From positions 36,784,130 to 36,848,129 of the forward strand of contig OZ022261.1 in NCBI GenBank assembly GCA_963978905.1: a stretch of DNA of 64,000 bases, written 5' to 3'. The DNA is from Trichostrongylus colubriformis. Lineage: Eukaryota; Nematoda; Chromadorea; Rhabditida; Trichostrongylidae. This document shows positions 13,101 through 25,242 of this stretch, piece by piece. The notes beneath the pieces were generated by a model, which saw only the letters and a list, made by a program, of their open reading frames with translations, was not told the DNA's origin and did no database searches. Position 1 is the stretch's first letter. Every line of letters begins with the position of its first letter. The position numbers and the translations under genes are program-made.

Positions 13101-16100
13101 AAACGCACAATTAAGGAGATCCATAAGTAAACAAGTAAAATATGTCACTAGAAAACAGTCTAAAAAGGAATAGTTCAAAATTAAGGTTACATCAGGCCGA
13201 AGACAAGCTTTAAAATAATCGAAGCGTGGCTCGGCCATGGAAGCTTGCAGTTCGGATGGAAGCGCGCCCTGGGGGCAAATAGCGCCCTATGGCGCGTTTT
13301 TCAACGCCGGTTTCGTTACACATTGTATTAGGTTGTAAGGAAAGTTCTGGCCGCTTTTCGTGTTCACAAGATAAATTCAAATATCAGAGCGCGTCAACAT
13401 GAATCAGCTGACATATTGTGCTCCTTAGATAGACAAAAAGTTGCTCTTTCCAAGTATATGTTTTATTTGGAATGCCACAAGGTTTTCGAATTATGGGGGA
13501 AATTTTGAAGTACTGCAAAAATGGCACTTTTAAGATGACTTCACTTCACGAGTTCTTGTTTAGCCGAGTCCCAGCGAAGAGGACCACAAATGTGAATACT
13601 GCAAGAGGAGGGGGTGAGGCATTGAATGGAACACTTTGTCTCTGGTTTTAGAAGTGAAGAAATGAGAACGAGCTGCTTGGATTTTCAACTGATCAAATCG
13701 CTTTAACTAAAACGGCAGAAGGCGATGAGCGTCCATATTTGCAGGGCGTCCATATCCACAAGTATTGGCCCTCAACAAGCAACCTTAGTTGACCACCTCA
13801 AGTGGCCTTGATTTGGAAAAATCCAAAAAAAAAATGTTTGCCACGGAACCCCTCACGGCAGTTATGCGCAAGCGCATTTTTCACAAATCCTCCTCCAGTA
13901 ATTGAAGCAGTTGCAGGCTAAAGCTCTCACTTGTCCATCATATTCACCAGATCTAGCTCTAATTAAGCCCCACTTTCCCAAACATCTGGGCAGCTCCTTC
14001 AGTAGCGTGTTCAGAAATAGTGGCGATTTGGAGTCGACTTTTTTCATTTCGCGCCATATAAATCATCAGCCCTTTATCAAATTGAGACATATAGGTATAC
14101 ATAATATTGGCAATAGTGTAGCGAATCGAATGGTGCTTGATTTGTGAGAAAAGATGCACTCTGAGCCGAGTTATGGTCCCCCGAAGTTGAAATTTCAAAA
14201 ACCGGCCAAAACTTTCCTTACAACCTAATATCTGCCGAACCCATATGTTTGTTTTCAGACGCCATTGTTTTTGTAAACGTTATTCCGCCCTTGCTCCCCT
14301 CCCGAAGCCTTTAAGTTCTGAGTTAGCAAAAATTCATGTTCAAAACCTATATTCAGTCAATATAATATAAGAGTACACAGCCAGGAGAGACGATCGTAAG
14401 GCCCTTTGCTGCAAGTTTGCAAGTTGGGTGACTGCGCACTAACTGCCGCCCTAAGGCCACGCTCATACCATGCGGTGCCCGCGGCGAGGCGTGGCCGCGT
14501 ATCTCTGCGTATGCGCCTGTGCTACCCTGTTCCGTTGCTGGCGTCGTCTCTGCGCATTTCCTGCGCCGCCTGTGGACGCAGCCACGCGTTGCCGCCGCGA
14601 AGTATGGACGCGACCTAATGCCGACCATCTGACGCACCTTCTGCGTCGGACGACTCGGTTCACATCACTGAACCCTCACATTCTCTTCCGTCGGTTGAGC
14701 TGTAACGGACGACCTTTTGCGAACTTGATTTCCTTCGACCGGTGATCCAAGCGTGGATTCTGGCTGCTTTTTCTCCTTATTCGTTTTTATACGTCTCCTC
14801 TACATTTTCGACATTGGAAACACTGCTTGTTTACCTCGAGTCTTTCAACTTCAATCATTTTGAAGTTGTAATACAAGCTACTTTTCTTCGTTAATTTCTT
14901 AACACAGTACGCAATTGCACGAAAATTCCAAACGGTCATGCAAGTTGCGAATGCGATCCCGTTGTTGGGGCTGATTCGGGTCATGACTTCACTAAGTTTT
15001 AGTTTAGGTTTCACCTGATGATATCCTGTTCAGCTCATGGGTCGCTATTGAATAATTTCGTTGATTTCTTATCACAGTACGCAATTGCACGAAAATTCTT
15101 CATACGGTTATGCATTTGTGAGTGTGATCCCGTTAATGGGGCCGATTCGAGTCATGACCTCACTAATTTTTAGTTCAAGTTTTACCTGGTCATATCCTGT
15201 TTAGCTCATGCAACGATTTTTCTTATTACAGGCTCACGGCAAAAAGAATAAAAAGAGTAAGAGGAGCGAGAGTGAGACTGTCGAAGTGGCCAACGGGCAT
15301 GTTATCCATGGCGTATTTGATCAACCTGATCATGTCATTGAATCAGAGCCAATTGGTGATATTCCAGATGCAGGTTTTGTGGTGAGTTTAAGTGGTACAA
15401 CTAGCATCTCTCATTTGGTATTTTTGATCACTGCCACTGTGCAACTATTTTATGTGTATGGGAATGGACATTAGTTTTAGCAAGTAGATGGCGAAAAGAA
15501 AAAAGGCCACAAAGGAAAGAAACACGAAACTGAAGCGCCGCCGTCTGAGGTGAAAACGGTGTACTTTTATTGTCATTTTAATTATCTGTTTTCTGTACAG
15601 GCGTGGTTCATGCTGCTTGTCATCAGTTTTTGAATCCTTCACTAACTTTCACAAAAAGAAAGAATTCTCGCTTTTGATCCACAATTTTTTTTCCATTTTT
15701 TGCCTTAATTCAGGAGATCTCCGTAGAAGCTGGCCACAGAGACAGCAACGGACATCATGAGCATTCCCAGAAGAAGCATGAGGAAGAGCAGGTGCTGATG
15801 GATTTCAAAATGGAAAATGAGGCAGTTTTAATTGTGCTCTCTTATGCGCTTGCACAAGGCTGCGTGCAGAGAGACGGGGCTAGCGACACCGAGTAGGAGC
15901 TAAAAATTTTCAATTCAGTACTAACCCACCTGTGCTCGACGATCTTTGGTCTTGCTTAGTGTAATAAGTCACTACTAAATAATTCCCCCTTTTCGGGAAT
16001 TTTGCAGCTAATGGTTTTTCCTGGCGTACCGAGTGTGTCGCGCCATAATACAAAACAGTACGTATACGGCTAGAGCACTTGATACATAATATCGTTGTAC

Positions 16101-19100
16101 CTCGTGAGGGCGCTGTGCATCGTAGCAGGTGCAAGATTTTTGAGAATGGGATCATGAAACCCTCTATCCCCTTTTATTGCCAGCTCAGCTCTCGATTTTA
16201 AAGTTCAGTCTTTGGAGCGTAATTCCTAGAATTCAGAGTAATCAATATAGGACACGGATAAATGCCGATGGAACCGGTACTCAAAATTTTCTGAGCTATA
16301 TTTATAGATGCTTTGTATGCCAATACCAGTCAGCAGCAAACCAATACTTCTGTAATGGGTTTCAGGATGAGCCGTCGCTGAAGAAAAACAAACAAAAAGA
16401 GAAGAAAGGCAAACAAGCGTCTCCGCCTACAACTGAGGTGCCCACTGAAACTGTGACGACGGTATGTTTTTGCTACTCTCAAGTAATTTCTACAGATATT
16501 TTTTTGATGAAACTCTGTTTCTTGCTAGGAACTGACAAGACATGAGAACGAAAACGCCCCATCAGCGACCAAATCAGCCCCAATTCAGGTGCATGAAGTG
16601 ACCAGTACTGCGAATGTGAATGGAGTGAAAGGTTTTGCATCTTCGAATATTTTTCGTTTTATTTCAATGTCAGTAAGTGAAATGTTTTCAAAGGCGAATA
16701 CTTCCAGAGACCTCTCATACATCGTCAACAACAACTTCTCCAACACAATTTGCCCAGAATGTTGAGAAATTGATTTCCCATACAATGCAGAGGACCAGAG
16801 CCGAAATTGTGGAAATTGATCCAAATGTGGTAAGTTTTTGAAAGCATTAGGGAATTGTGTTGCGTGGTCATTCCGATTTCAAGGTAGCTCACAGAGTTTT
16901 GGGGGTTCCATTCAGTTTCCTGCCACAGGCTCTTGACGTAGTTATTGTCTGGATCTGTAAGCTCATTCCCAACATTTTACGGGCTAGTTTTATATCAAGG
17001 AACCGCTGGGTAGAATGGGTTGGTGATCAATAACTTCGAGCACAGTATTCTGATTTATCGAAGGGTCATGTGACTTCATAAAACACATAACTTACTTTCC
17101 ATTTGTGGTTTGAGGCCGTGATTCCGTGTGTGCCTACACTGTCCCATTACGTCACGCGCCACGCGAGATGCGTCACCGCGCGTAGTAAGTGCCTCCTGGC
17201 CCCTTTTGAAATTTCCTGCGCTCTTGCCTGCCTCCTTGTCAGATCGACCTAGCTCAACAGTCCAGGCACGCTCCTATTTTTGTCGTTTTGTTACATATGT
17301 GCTGGCATCGTTTGTGGGAAGTGACTGCATGCACATCACCGTTTCGTCCATTCCACCATTCAGTCACCACTCCGTGAAAAAAAAATGGGGGGGGGGGACT
17401 GGGATTCCAGCAGGGTTAACTTTGAGCATGAGGAGCCCTCTCTGTTGGGTTGCTATATCCGTTGTTATTACGTCAAGGGCTTGGATTCGCATGAGAACGA
17501 GTATCTTATCTATACTGTTTTTTGAGATCCTGTTTTGATCCTAGTCATTTCTTTCCATAGCTTTTCCAATTTGTGTTGTGTTTCGGTTCAGTAGCTTCAA
17601 TAGATAGAGCGTTTTTGTGTGCAGAAGGTGACGATCGATCATCAACTCGCTCAACTCGCGGAGAAGAAGCCGGAACCAGCGGAGCCTAAGATCCACATCA
17701 CTCCACTTCCTATTGAACTACACTACTCGAGACCTACGGTTTGTGAGCGAAGATTCCAGTGTTGCATCCGGTTTTTTAATGTCTCGTTAGAGCTGTTTAT
17801 TAGTGTTTTGTGCTTATGTTCTGTCACATTCTCGCACTGTGGTAGGAACTTTAACAGAAGTGTAGAAGAGCAAGTCGGTACGGAACGTACTGTGAAATTC
17901 TTGTTTTCTGTAGATTTAGAATAATTACGCTTTAGACACAAAGAAACTTCCATAATTTTCCGTGACAGTATTCAAAGTAACCGAATAAACAGACGTAGAG
18001 ATTTTCCCCTTCGGTAGCGTCAGAATTCGCGATTCTGCGATTTTAGGCTTGCATTCCACGATTTCGCATGCGAAGCATTGGAAAACTGCGTGATCGTGAA
18101 GTCGCATGCGATTTTGTAGAATTGCTAATTGTGACGTCGGCTCACGATTTCTGTTCGTCAGTATTTCTCATAATATTGACTACATCCGTTCAGACACCTT
18201 CGAATCGCGAACGAGTTTATAAACTGCTGCCGAAGGATATTATTTTCTGCTCTGGACTGCTGGATGCACACGGGGACAATTATGCTGTAAGCGAATTTGT
18301 TTTTGATTCTTTCATTCAGTGTACTTCAGTTGTGTTGTAAATTTTTGTATTGCGATGTCTTTCCAGGCTATGGCTGCCGATCCAAAGAATATCTACAAGG
18401 AAAACGCACGGGGTATTCAAAGGAAAATGAGGATTTTCAAGGTATTTTCTTCGACCGTACTAGCGTGCGTTTGGTTTTAAAGTTTTTGTTGACAAGGCTG
18501 ATTACTGATCTGGTGCCACTTGGTTTTCTTATTTGAGTTATTGGCACGGTGGTCACAAAGTCAGGTCTGGGTTTATCTCTGCATTTAGGGATATAATTCA
18601 TCAAAGTGACACCTCAAAATCAGCTTGAGCTCTTCATTCTCTCCGACTGTTTGAATAGTTTAATTTCGTCCAATCACATGTTCGTGATTCGTAGCAGATA
18701 GTATTTGTCTCTACACTTTAGCGTTTGAGATGTAACGGCGTTGCTTCGATTACCCTCGGTCAACCCTAATGTAAAGCGTGACACAGCATTGAAAAGGCCG
18801 TACCAGCTTGGTTTCTGTGCTGGTTTAGGCAAGGGTTTGTTTGAGGATGCATTCCCGGAACAGGAACGATATTTCTAGATAAGCGTTAGTATGCGTATCA
18901 TCATGTTCCTTTGAACGCTGGCTGGTGTAGCGGGAAAATGTTCTTTTTGTAGAAAAGAATTTTGCATCGCGGTACACAGTGAGCGACGCGATGCATGCGA
19001 GCTAGAGGCGCCACATGTGGTTGGTCTTGAAGCGATGCACTGTTTACACCTAGAATGGGGCGCCGAGGTAAGGCGGCAGTATTGGTTGCGGCAGCGCTCT

Positions 19101-19379
19101 CAATTTAGCGAGCGGCGCTCTCTGCGTTGCCAGTCGCCTTGTATGAATGCCGCCAGTTTTGGTTCCTTTAATAGCTCTCGCACTTTCCTCAACACCAACT
19201 GTTAATCGCAAAGGAATAACGTTGAAAAATTAATGAATGTCGCCATCCGCTCTAGCTGCTGTTTTTTTCCTTCCACTGATTTCTCTGTTAAGGAATCTCC
19301 ACACTATCAGACATACCTACGCGCAAAGGAGGAAGGCAGAACAATCGAAGAAGTGTTGGCCGATGAAGGCCAGATGTGA
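10133..19379 (+). CDS. Lys/Glu-rich coiled-coil protein with NOP16-like C-terminus (17 exons, 5' end not found)
   Basis: Exons read from the sequence: 10133-10217, 10598-10711, 10775-10954, 11049-11126, 11369-11419, 12353-12487, 12568-12696, 15232-15381, 15481-15549, 15714-15791, 16366-16461, 16529-16631, 16708-16829, 17625-17738, 18194-18286, 18367-18441, 19293-19379. All joins use GT..AG and keep one frame, giving about 585 residues to the TGA at 19377. Ten consecutive junctions (exon 1/2 to exon 11/12) are phase 0, as are the last four. Residues roughly 29-150 form a charged coiled coil (exon 3 is almost only E, K, R, A, Q). The middle is low-complexity Lys/Glu/Pro/Ser with nuclear-type KKKKKK runs. 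The last ~85 residues resemble NOP16 (separate entry). Exon 1 begins with a split codon, so the true start lies upstream and was not located. The first exon shows no signal peptide. A nuclear or nucleolar role is inferred from the Lys runs and the terminal domain. It could also be two adjacent genes. An AATAAA lies at 20087-20092. Confidence 0.7.
11508..11644. repeat. Palindromic MITE, GGGCGTGGCCTACGG family (copy 2)
   Basis: TTTCGGAGCGCCTGATAGGG on the left, GGCCCTATCAGGCGCTCCCA on the right, with GTGGCCTACGGACTTGGGTG in the left arm. It lies in an intron of the Lys-rich gene. Confidence 0.8.
12035..12330. repeat. Long MITE of the GCGTTCATACTTTGCG family (copy c)
   Basis: Opens GGGCCGCGTTCACAATTTGC and closes GTGCGCAAAGTATTAATGCG. 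It is the same subfamily as 8238-8577. It ends about 20 bases before the exon starting at 12353, so it adjoins that exon's splice acceptor. Confidence 0.75.
12850..13079. mobile_element. Short inverted-repeat element with poly-G/poly-C arms
   Basis: GGGTCAAATAAAGTCG plus a G run and GAGACGCAA on the left is mirrored by TTGCGTCTCC plus a C run and CGACTTTATTTGACCC on the right. About 230 bp, MITE-like, in an intron of the Lys-rich gene. Confidence 0.7.
13328..14228 (+). mobile_element. Degenerate mariner-family element
   Basis: Starts TTAGGTTGTAAGGAAAGTTC and ends GAAAACTTT-type complement …CCTTACAACCTAA, flanked by TA on both sides (13326-13327, 14229-14230). Inside, only scraps of transposase remain: around 13929-14040 the + strand reads CPSYSPDLALIKPHFPKHLG, which is the mariner third-Asp region. 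The rest has no open frame. It lies in the 2.5-kb intron between the exons ending at 12696 and starting at 15232. Confidence 0.8.
14452..14618. repeat. MITE of the GCGTTCATACTTTGCG family (copy d)
   Basis: Opens TAAGGCCACGCTCATACCAT and closes GCGAAGTATGGACGCGACCT. Intronic in the Lys-rich gene. Confidence 0.7.
14886..15213. repeat. Two tandem ~160-171-bp units in an intron
   Basis: TTCGTTAATTTCTTAACACA at 14886 and TTCGTTGATTTCTTATCACA at 15057 each begin a unit containing GTACGCAATTGCACGAAAAT and ending CTGTT(C/T)AGCTCATG. The second copy ends about 18 bases before the exon at 15232. Confidence 0.8.
15870..15896 (+). CDS. Possible alternative terminal exon of the Lys-rich gene
   Basis: A GTGCAG acceptor ends at 15869 and opens an 8-codon exon, RDGASDTE, followed by TAG at 15894-15896. 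It joins in phase 0 to the exon ending at 15791 (…KKHEEEQ). Using it would end the protein after about 364 residues, without the NOP16-like part. The competing acceptor at 16365 is also phase 0, so both isoforms are open in frame. This is inference from splice signals; the 78-nt intron is short but normal for nematodes. Confidence 0.35.
   Translation, partial: RDGASDTE
17625..19379 (+). other. NOP16-like domain exons (last four exons of the preceding gene)
   Basis: Exons 17625-17738, 18194-18286, 18367-18441 and 19293-19379 encode the C-terminus. The segment around HGDNYAAMAADPKNIYKEN and RGIQRKMRIFK matches the conserved core of NOP16 (nucleolar protein 16, 60S ribosome biogenesis), where a HG-[ED]-[DN]-Y-x-AMA-x-D-x-KN-x-Y motif is followed by a basic helix. 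The exon junction at 18286/18367 falls inside the YA/AMA motif, and the frame runs through it exactly, which confirms the splice. Known NOP16 proteins are about 180 residues with a basic N-terminus rich in Lys and Arg. That N-terminal motif was not found here; a long Lys/Ser/Thr-rich extension precedes the domain instead. The family call rests on roughly 50 residues read by eye, so it is good but not proven. Whether the domain is translated fused to the coiled coil or from its own promoter cannot be decided from DNA alone. Confidence 0.6.
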
Positions 19380-22300
19380 TAATTCATTTCCTTTAAAAAA
19401 GAGCTGTAACTCTTGTTGTATGATCCTCACTCACCGTACCTGTCTGTCTTCGGTTGTCTGTAATATCTTCCAATACTTGAAACGTCTTTATTTTTTCTGC
19501 TGATCGATAATCTACTACAACTTTTGCCAATATCACCAAAAGTCTTCCCGGTTTCTTTCATCATCAAAATACCAATACCATCTAACACTATACAACTTTC
19601 GAGCATTTCATCTACAGCATCCGCCGTCCATTGATCTTTGCGCAAGTTCTGTCTTTATCAGTCATTATGTGTCGGTTTTGTTTTTCTTCTTTTTTTCCAT
19701 TTTCATGGTCATCGTTGTTGAACCAGATCAGTTTTTCTTCAATATTTTAGATCTTTTTATGTTAGAGTTCTATCCAATCGTTTTCGTTTTCTTGTCCATC
19801 TCTCCCCCGTGTCGTATTCGGTTTTACGAGTGAAGTTGCTCCAAAAATAGCTTCCAGTGGTTAAATAGCTGTTTTGTAGCCTCTACACGTCTGCTTTTCT
19901 TTCTAAAAATAGAACTTCTCGTTGATTACAGTGGACATTATGCCGTAGCGGCAACTCGCCTTAGGCTTTTTTATTCGTTGTTCTTTTTTGTTTTCAATTT
20001 GAACTTCAGGCTTGCAGAAGTGGCATGCATACGCTGCAGCTCTGTTTGTTCTCTTTTTGGGATGCACCATCCTTGAGTGAAAGTGAAATAAATGAGATTT
20101 AAATTACATTGAGAAATGAGTTAGTGATTCAGTAGCTGTTCTGTGTGCTACTAGAATTAGTATAGCCACATTACTACGCCGTGATTACTATGACCATCAA
20201 TCGATAATCAAGGTACTGCTACTTTGCAAGTGTGATGGACCGGCCCCTTTAAAGATCACGTCATCGGCCATAGCCCACTTAACTGCTCTGCGTCTTTAAC
20301 TCGTAGGGCTAGTGCGCAAACGGACTTGAAGGTGGCTAAATTACCTCTCAGTGCTATGAGACTCACTGGTTCAGGGACTTGCATATTTCTGCCTGAGATT
20401 AGGCGTGACCGATCTTTTTTTTTTAGCAAAAGAAGGGGTCAGGTAGCACGGGAGGGGGAGACGCAGCTTGCCGTTAGGCCGCGTTCATACTTTGCGCTGG
20501 TAGGGCGTGGCTGCGTGCACAAGCAGCGAGGCAAAGTGGCACGGGGAGGTGTCGAGACGGCGCAGGCAACAAGACAGGGTGGACTGTGGAGAGACGCAGC
20601 CACGCTCCACAAAGGATGAACGCTACTTTACATTGGCAAATGTGGGAGAGCCCCAGACGACTGGAGAACTCACCTCAACTGCAAGATCGATGCTGCCGGC
20701 TAGTCGGGTCCCCCTTTACCCCGTGCCGCATTGACCCAAAAAAGGTATTTGTATGTGTAGGGTTATTTTGTTTAGTAAGTTTCTGTCTCAGTGTGAGGCT
20801 GCAAAGAGCATCTTGACAATGAGTGCACCTAATCCAGCTACAGCAGCACAGAGGTTAGCTATTATACTTTTACCGGTTGGGTGATGCACACCACAACGCT
20901 CGTCACGCTATCGGCGTCGGTAGCGACCGGAACTGCTCTTTTCTGAGAACTTCACCCACTACATACCATCAAATAAAACATCACCGCTCTTTAGCATGTG
21001 GTTCTATGAATCACCTGTAGCGTTCCACCCGTTGGTAGCCCATTACCAATTTTTGGTTCTCTACACAAAAACCGATAATTTTCATCAGTCCGATCGCACT
21101 CGTAATTTATAGGATTTACTCTGCGCAGTTGTGTGCTCTTGTGGTGTCGACGGATATTCATCTATTTCTTATAGAGATAAATTTTTCCGGCCTCATCACT
21201 ACCTAGCATCGTGTTACGCATTTTTCGATTTTGGCTCCGCATGCCTCGACGCGGGACCACTCTTTGAGCAGCATCTGCCTACAACTTCCCCTCATCTTTT
21301 TTTCGTTCTACCAATTGTTTGAAAACATTGTTTCCAGATAGCTCTTCCTTCCTACCTCTACCCCCTCCCGCGATGCGTTAAGATGATCCATGGCATCATT
21401 AAGGTCTCTTTGCCTTTTACATGCATCACCAAGACAAGATCAGTTGTGTGAGCGGCATCAACAAGCCTTTTCATGCTTGAATAGGGAATGGGAATGTGAG
21501 CAATTCGTCGATGCGAGTTCCCATGGAAAACAAACGGTGTGGGCTTTTTCTTTAAAGGCAGTGTTGATACACGACAAGTGACGCATTCCGGACGCCAGTT
21601 ACTGCAAGGGAGCTTGTCCAGTCTGACATTGTAGATATGGTAATGACATGTAATTCAAATATACAGAGAAAGCACTTCTGTTAGTATGCCGCTGATGGCT
21701 GCAGTCCGTGGACTAAGTTTTGAGTTGACAGCAAAAATGTTGCGCAAGTGGTGCGCAAGTGGTGTGCTAGATTTTTGGATGTGAAGCTGCCGCGCCGTCT
21801 TTGATGCCGTAGAATTCGTGGACTTGAAGGCAGTGGTAAGGGTGATCCGGTTGCATCATTCCTTCCGATCCTGATACAGACCGGTGGACGTGTTCACCAC
21901 GAAAGCTGACGTCAAGCACCACGTCATTTCGATCGATATGGCCTCAATACGATACAATAAGTATCACTCTACTATGATGCTCATACTCTGCACCATAGCC
22001 ATCGGTCAAGTCGACCCCAGAGCCGCGCTGACATGATAGAGGCGGCTCGGCCTGATGAGGCCGCCTCCGCCACAGCTCAAGGGGGCGCCTTCTGCGGTGG
22101 ATTTCCCCATACATAGGCTCTCAGACCCGTGATTTTTCAGTGAATGACTCTTTTGGGATTCCTTATCACCCACATTATCCATAGTGATGCCCACTGTGAC
22201 TGCCGCTACGATCTCTTACCGTACTACCGGTGGCGGAAATTGCAGAGCTGGGGCCACACAGAGCCGTTACCGACGACGAACCCGATGAGAACATAACTGC

Positions 22301-22806
22301 CGACCGTATGTGGCCGTGTTCATTGCTACTCGTCCCCGCAACAAAGACAACATGTTGGGAAACTCGTCACATGGCTTTTTTAGTAGTGGAATCTTTGACG
22401 AAAATTTCCACCCACGGTCAAGCATGGGGTGCGCAAGTCTTGGGGACGATCATATTGCAAATAGAGCTTTTATGAAAACCCTCCAATTTCATGGGGGGGG
22501 GGGCCGAAGGAGGGCGGGGTTTAGTTCGGGGAAAGGGGTCGTATCTGTTGAAATTTTTGCGAAGCGCAACATTTGCTCCTTCATCCATCTCATTCTTAAT
22601 CTCCACATTTTTGGCTATGCGAGAAATTCCTTCGGCCATCTTGGTTTGCTCTGACAATTCCATTAGTATCGTTCCTGGAGACTGGCCATGCCTTCGACCT
22701 CGGTGAAATATTTGTTCCACAGGTCTTGTAAGTTTTTTTCCCAAAAGAATCAATATCTGTTGTTCATTTCGAGATTTTTTTTTATTTTTAGATCTAGGCG
22801 GCTCAG
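19380..22806. other. Gene-poor interval after the NOP16-like exons
   Basis: 3' flank of the Lys-rich gene (AATAAA at 20087-20092), the MITE at 20475-20625 and a poly-G region near 22493 related to the foldback family. No supported coding exon. Confidence 0.5.
20475..20625. repeat. MITE of the GCGTTCATACTTTGCG family (copy e)
   Basis: Opens TAGGCCGCGTTCATACTTTG, with internal GCAGCGAGGCAAAGTGGCAC; the closing arm is short (AAAGGATGAACGCT). Confidence 0.7.
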
Positions 22807-22940
22807 AAATATGACAGAACGCTCTCTGAGCTCCCTAACGAAGTATATATTGATCCGCCAGATTTCGTGGAGAAAGCTACAATTCCCGTTGTCGATATCC
22901 ACAAACACGCGGTGTCATCTACTATGAGTGGCCTTGCAGC
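22807..22940 (+). other. Orphan exon-like open segment beside the foldback insertion
   Basis: After a T-rich tract and TAG at about 22799 the + strand is open with protein-like sequence (KYDRTLSELPNEVYIDPPDF, then VEKATIPVVDIHKHAV) up to the foldback element. It does not match any family I know and does not join to the neighbouring genes in a supported way. Its right end (about 22905-22940) also reads as mariner N-terminus in other frames, so at least that part is probably transposon. It is either a real host exon of an unlocated gene or an open stretch by chance. Confidence 0.3.
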
Positions 22941-23611
22941 CAGGGTCAAGCGTCCAGATGAGGAAAATTTTCAAAAAATACGACCCCCCCCCCCTAAAAG
23001 GGAGCCTCAATACGACCCCCCCCCCCCCTCCCCTTTTCTTCGGGTTTCGCTTCTTCTGTGGTTTCTACCAAGCCAGTGCGATCCACCAGGAAAATTAAGA
23101 GCCTATGGTAAAAAAAAATACTGAGGCCAAACAAAACTCTTGACAAAAGAGAGAAATAAGGACCTAACAAAGCTCGGTACTCATATTCAAAATAAAATCG
23201 TCTAACATAAGAACCCTACAAGTCCAATATTTATATTCCGGAACGAAAGCGTTGCCGACCACTAATAATGTGCTGATGACAAAGGAGAAGGCTTAATAGT
23301 CATGCAAGTCATAGGGCGGAAATAAAGGATCAAAAAATAAGAATAGAAGTTAAAAGGTAAAAGAAAAGCCAAAAAGGAGCCATGTAATACGCTCTACAGC
23401 GCCCCATCTGATCGATGGTCGCTACTGCGGCTGCGCGCGGCGATCACGATGGAGCGCGTTATCTTCCCCATACTAAATTCCGACCTTCTTAAAATACCTT
23501 CAACTTCACCTAGAGCCCATCTTTCAAATAGCTGTGAACTGTTTTCCTATTAACTCCCTCAGATCTTGCTGCTTGATCAGATATTGCCGCTTGCTTTCCC
23601 TAATTTTCCAG

Positions 23612-23970
23612 ATGAGGATTAGATGAGGAAATTTCGAAGTGTTTTATACAAATGGCCATAGCTTTCTTCAAACTCAACCGTATGTGTGCGTTTTAGTGAT
23701 GCGGGGTCTCCTTGGTTGTCGCTTTCGAAAGACTACCTGAGCTACGCCATATCTTCAAAACGAAGGAAGTTATTTTGAGGGAAGCGAGATGAGGATTAGA
23801 TGAGGAAAATTTCAAAGTGTCTTATTCAGATGGCCATAAATTCCTTCAAACTTAACCATATGAGTCTTTGGTAAGGCGCGGTCGCCAAGGTTGTCGATTT
23901 CGAATGACTACCTGAGCTATGCCATATCTTTCAATCGAAGCAAGAAAAGCTCAGGAAAGCTAGTTGAGGA
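23612..23970. repeat. Two tandem units in the left arm of the foldback element
   Basis: Two copies of a ~185-bp unit beginning TAGATGAGGAAA(A)TTTC, each containing GACTACCTGAGCTA(C/T)GCCATATC. They are the reverse complement of the right-arm units at 25243-25960 and are more diverged. Confidence 0.7.
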
Positions 23971-24528
23971 AAATTTTTTTCCGCTGAATTTGCGAGATCT
24001 TCCCAAGATTCTTCCGAAAAATTGATTCATTGTTACTCAGATTTCTTCAGTATGCATCCTTCGCTGTTAAAGACCTAGTGGGAGGGCGAGAAGCGTCGGT
24101 CAGCCTCTCTGTGGAATGCGCCATGCATGAGGATTTCATGTACATTCTCAATGAATACAAACGTCTTTCCCGTCCGCATAGTGGCCGCTAACACTAGAGT
24201 ACGTTCTTGCGATCGTAGTAAGATATGAAATAAGTCCATATCAGCTAATTTTTCTTTTTCATCCCATAGTTTCTGGAGTATTCATCCACGGTGATACCCG
24301 TGGATAGATGCCGCTTCCCACGGCTAATCGGTAAATTTCAGAGGTGTCTCTGTACGTGAAATCGGTGCCAGCGGACCAATGAAAGGGTCATTGACATTGG
24401 TTGACTTCGTTGTGGATCGCGCCATGCATGAGTTTTCCATGATCATTATGTTAATAATCGGTTTTATCATTTCTCCCCTTACATTTTAGACCTCAGCCTG
24501 AGAAATTCTGTTGATCACTGCCTACCTT

Positions 24529-24666
24529 AACGATTACGACCCCCCACCCTCCCAGCGGACCAGATACGACCCTCCCCCCCCCCAGGGTCAAGCCTCCGTT
24601 GAGGAATCCTCATTGGGGGGGGGGTGTATTTGGTCCGCTAGGAGGGGGGTCATAATCGTTGAGGTA
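24529..24666. repeat. Inner inverted repeat at the centre of the foldback element
   Basis: ACGATTACGACCCCCCACCC…AGCGGACCAGATACGACC on the left is mirrored by GGTGTATTTGGTCCGCT…GGGGGTCATAATCGT on the right. Between them lies CAGGGTCAAGCCTCCGTTGA, a second copy of the outer terminal sequence, which suggests an element inside an element. Confidence 0.7.
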
Positions 24667-25242
24667 CTAGTGATCAACAGAAGCTCTCACGCAGAGGGTC
24701 TAAAGTGTAAGGGAAGAAATGATAAAACTGAGTAATTAGGTTGGTACCTGAAACTAGTTTAACTTAATCATCATGGAAACCTCATGCATGGCGCGATCTG
24801 CAACGAAACCGGTCAACGCCAATAGACCTTTCGTTGGACCGCTGACACCGAAACCACGTACAGACACACCTCCGAAATTCACGAAATTCACCGATTAACC
24901 GTGGACAGGTACCACCGTGGATGGACACTGCAAAAACATTGGGATGAAAACGGAAAATTACTGATATGGACTTTCTTCATATCTTAGTGCGATTGCAAGT
25001 ATGTAATCTCGTGTTAGCAGCCACTATACAAACCGCAAAAACGTTTGTATTCATTGAGAATGTGGATGAAATCCTCATGCATGGCGCACCCCAGAGAGAA
25101 GTTGACCGACGGTTCTTGCCCTCCCACTAGGCCTTCCAGAGCGAAGAATGCATACTGAAGAAATCTGAGTAACAATAAATCAATTTTTCTGAAGAATTTT
25201 GGGAATATCTCGCAAATTCGGCGAAAAAAAGCTTTCCTCAAC

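Noticed and set aside
17128..17538. 136-codon frame in an intron of the Lys-rich gene
   Set aside because: Spans a poly-G run, has no recognisable domain, and cannot be spliced into the surrounding exons in phase.
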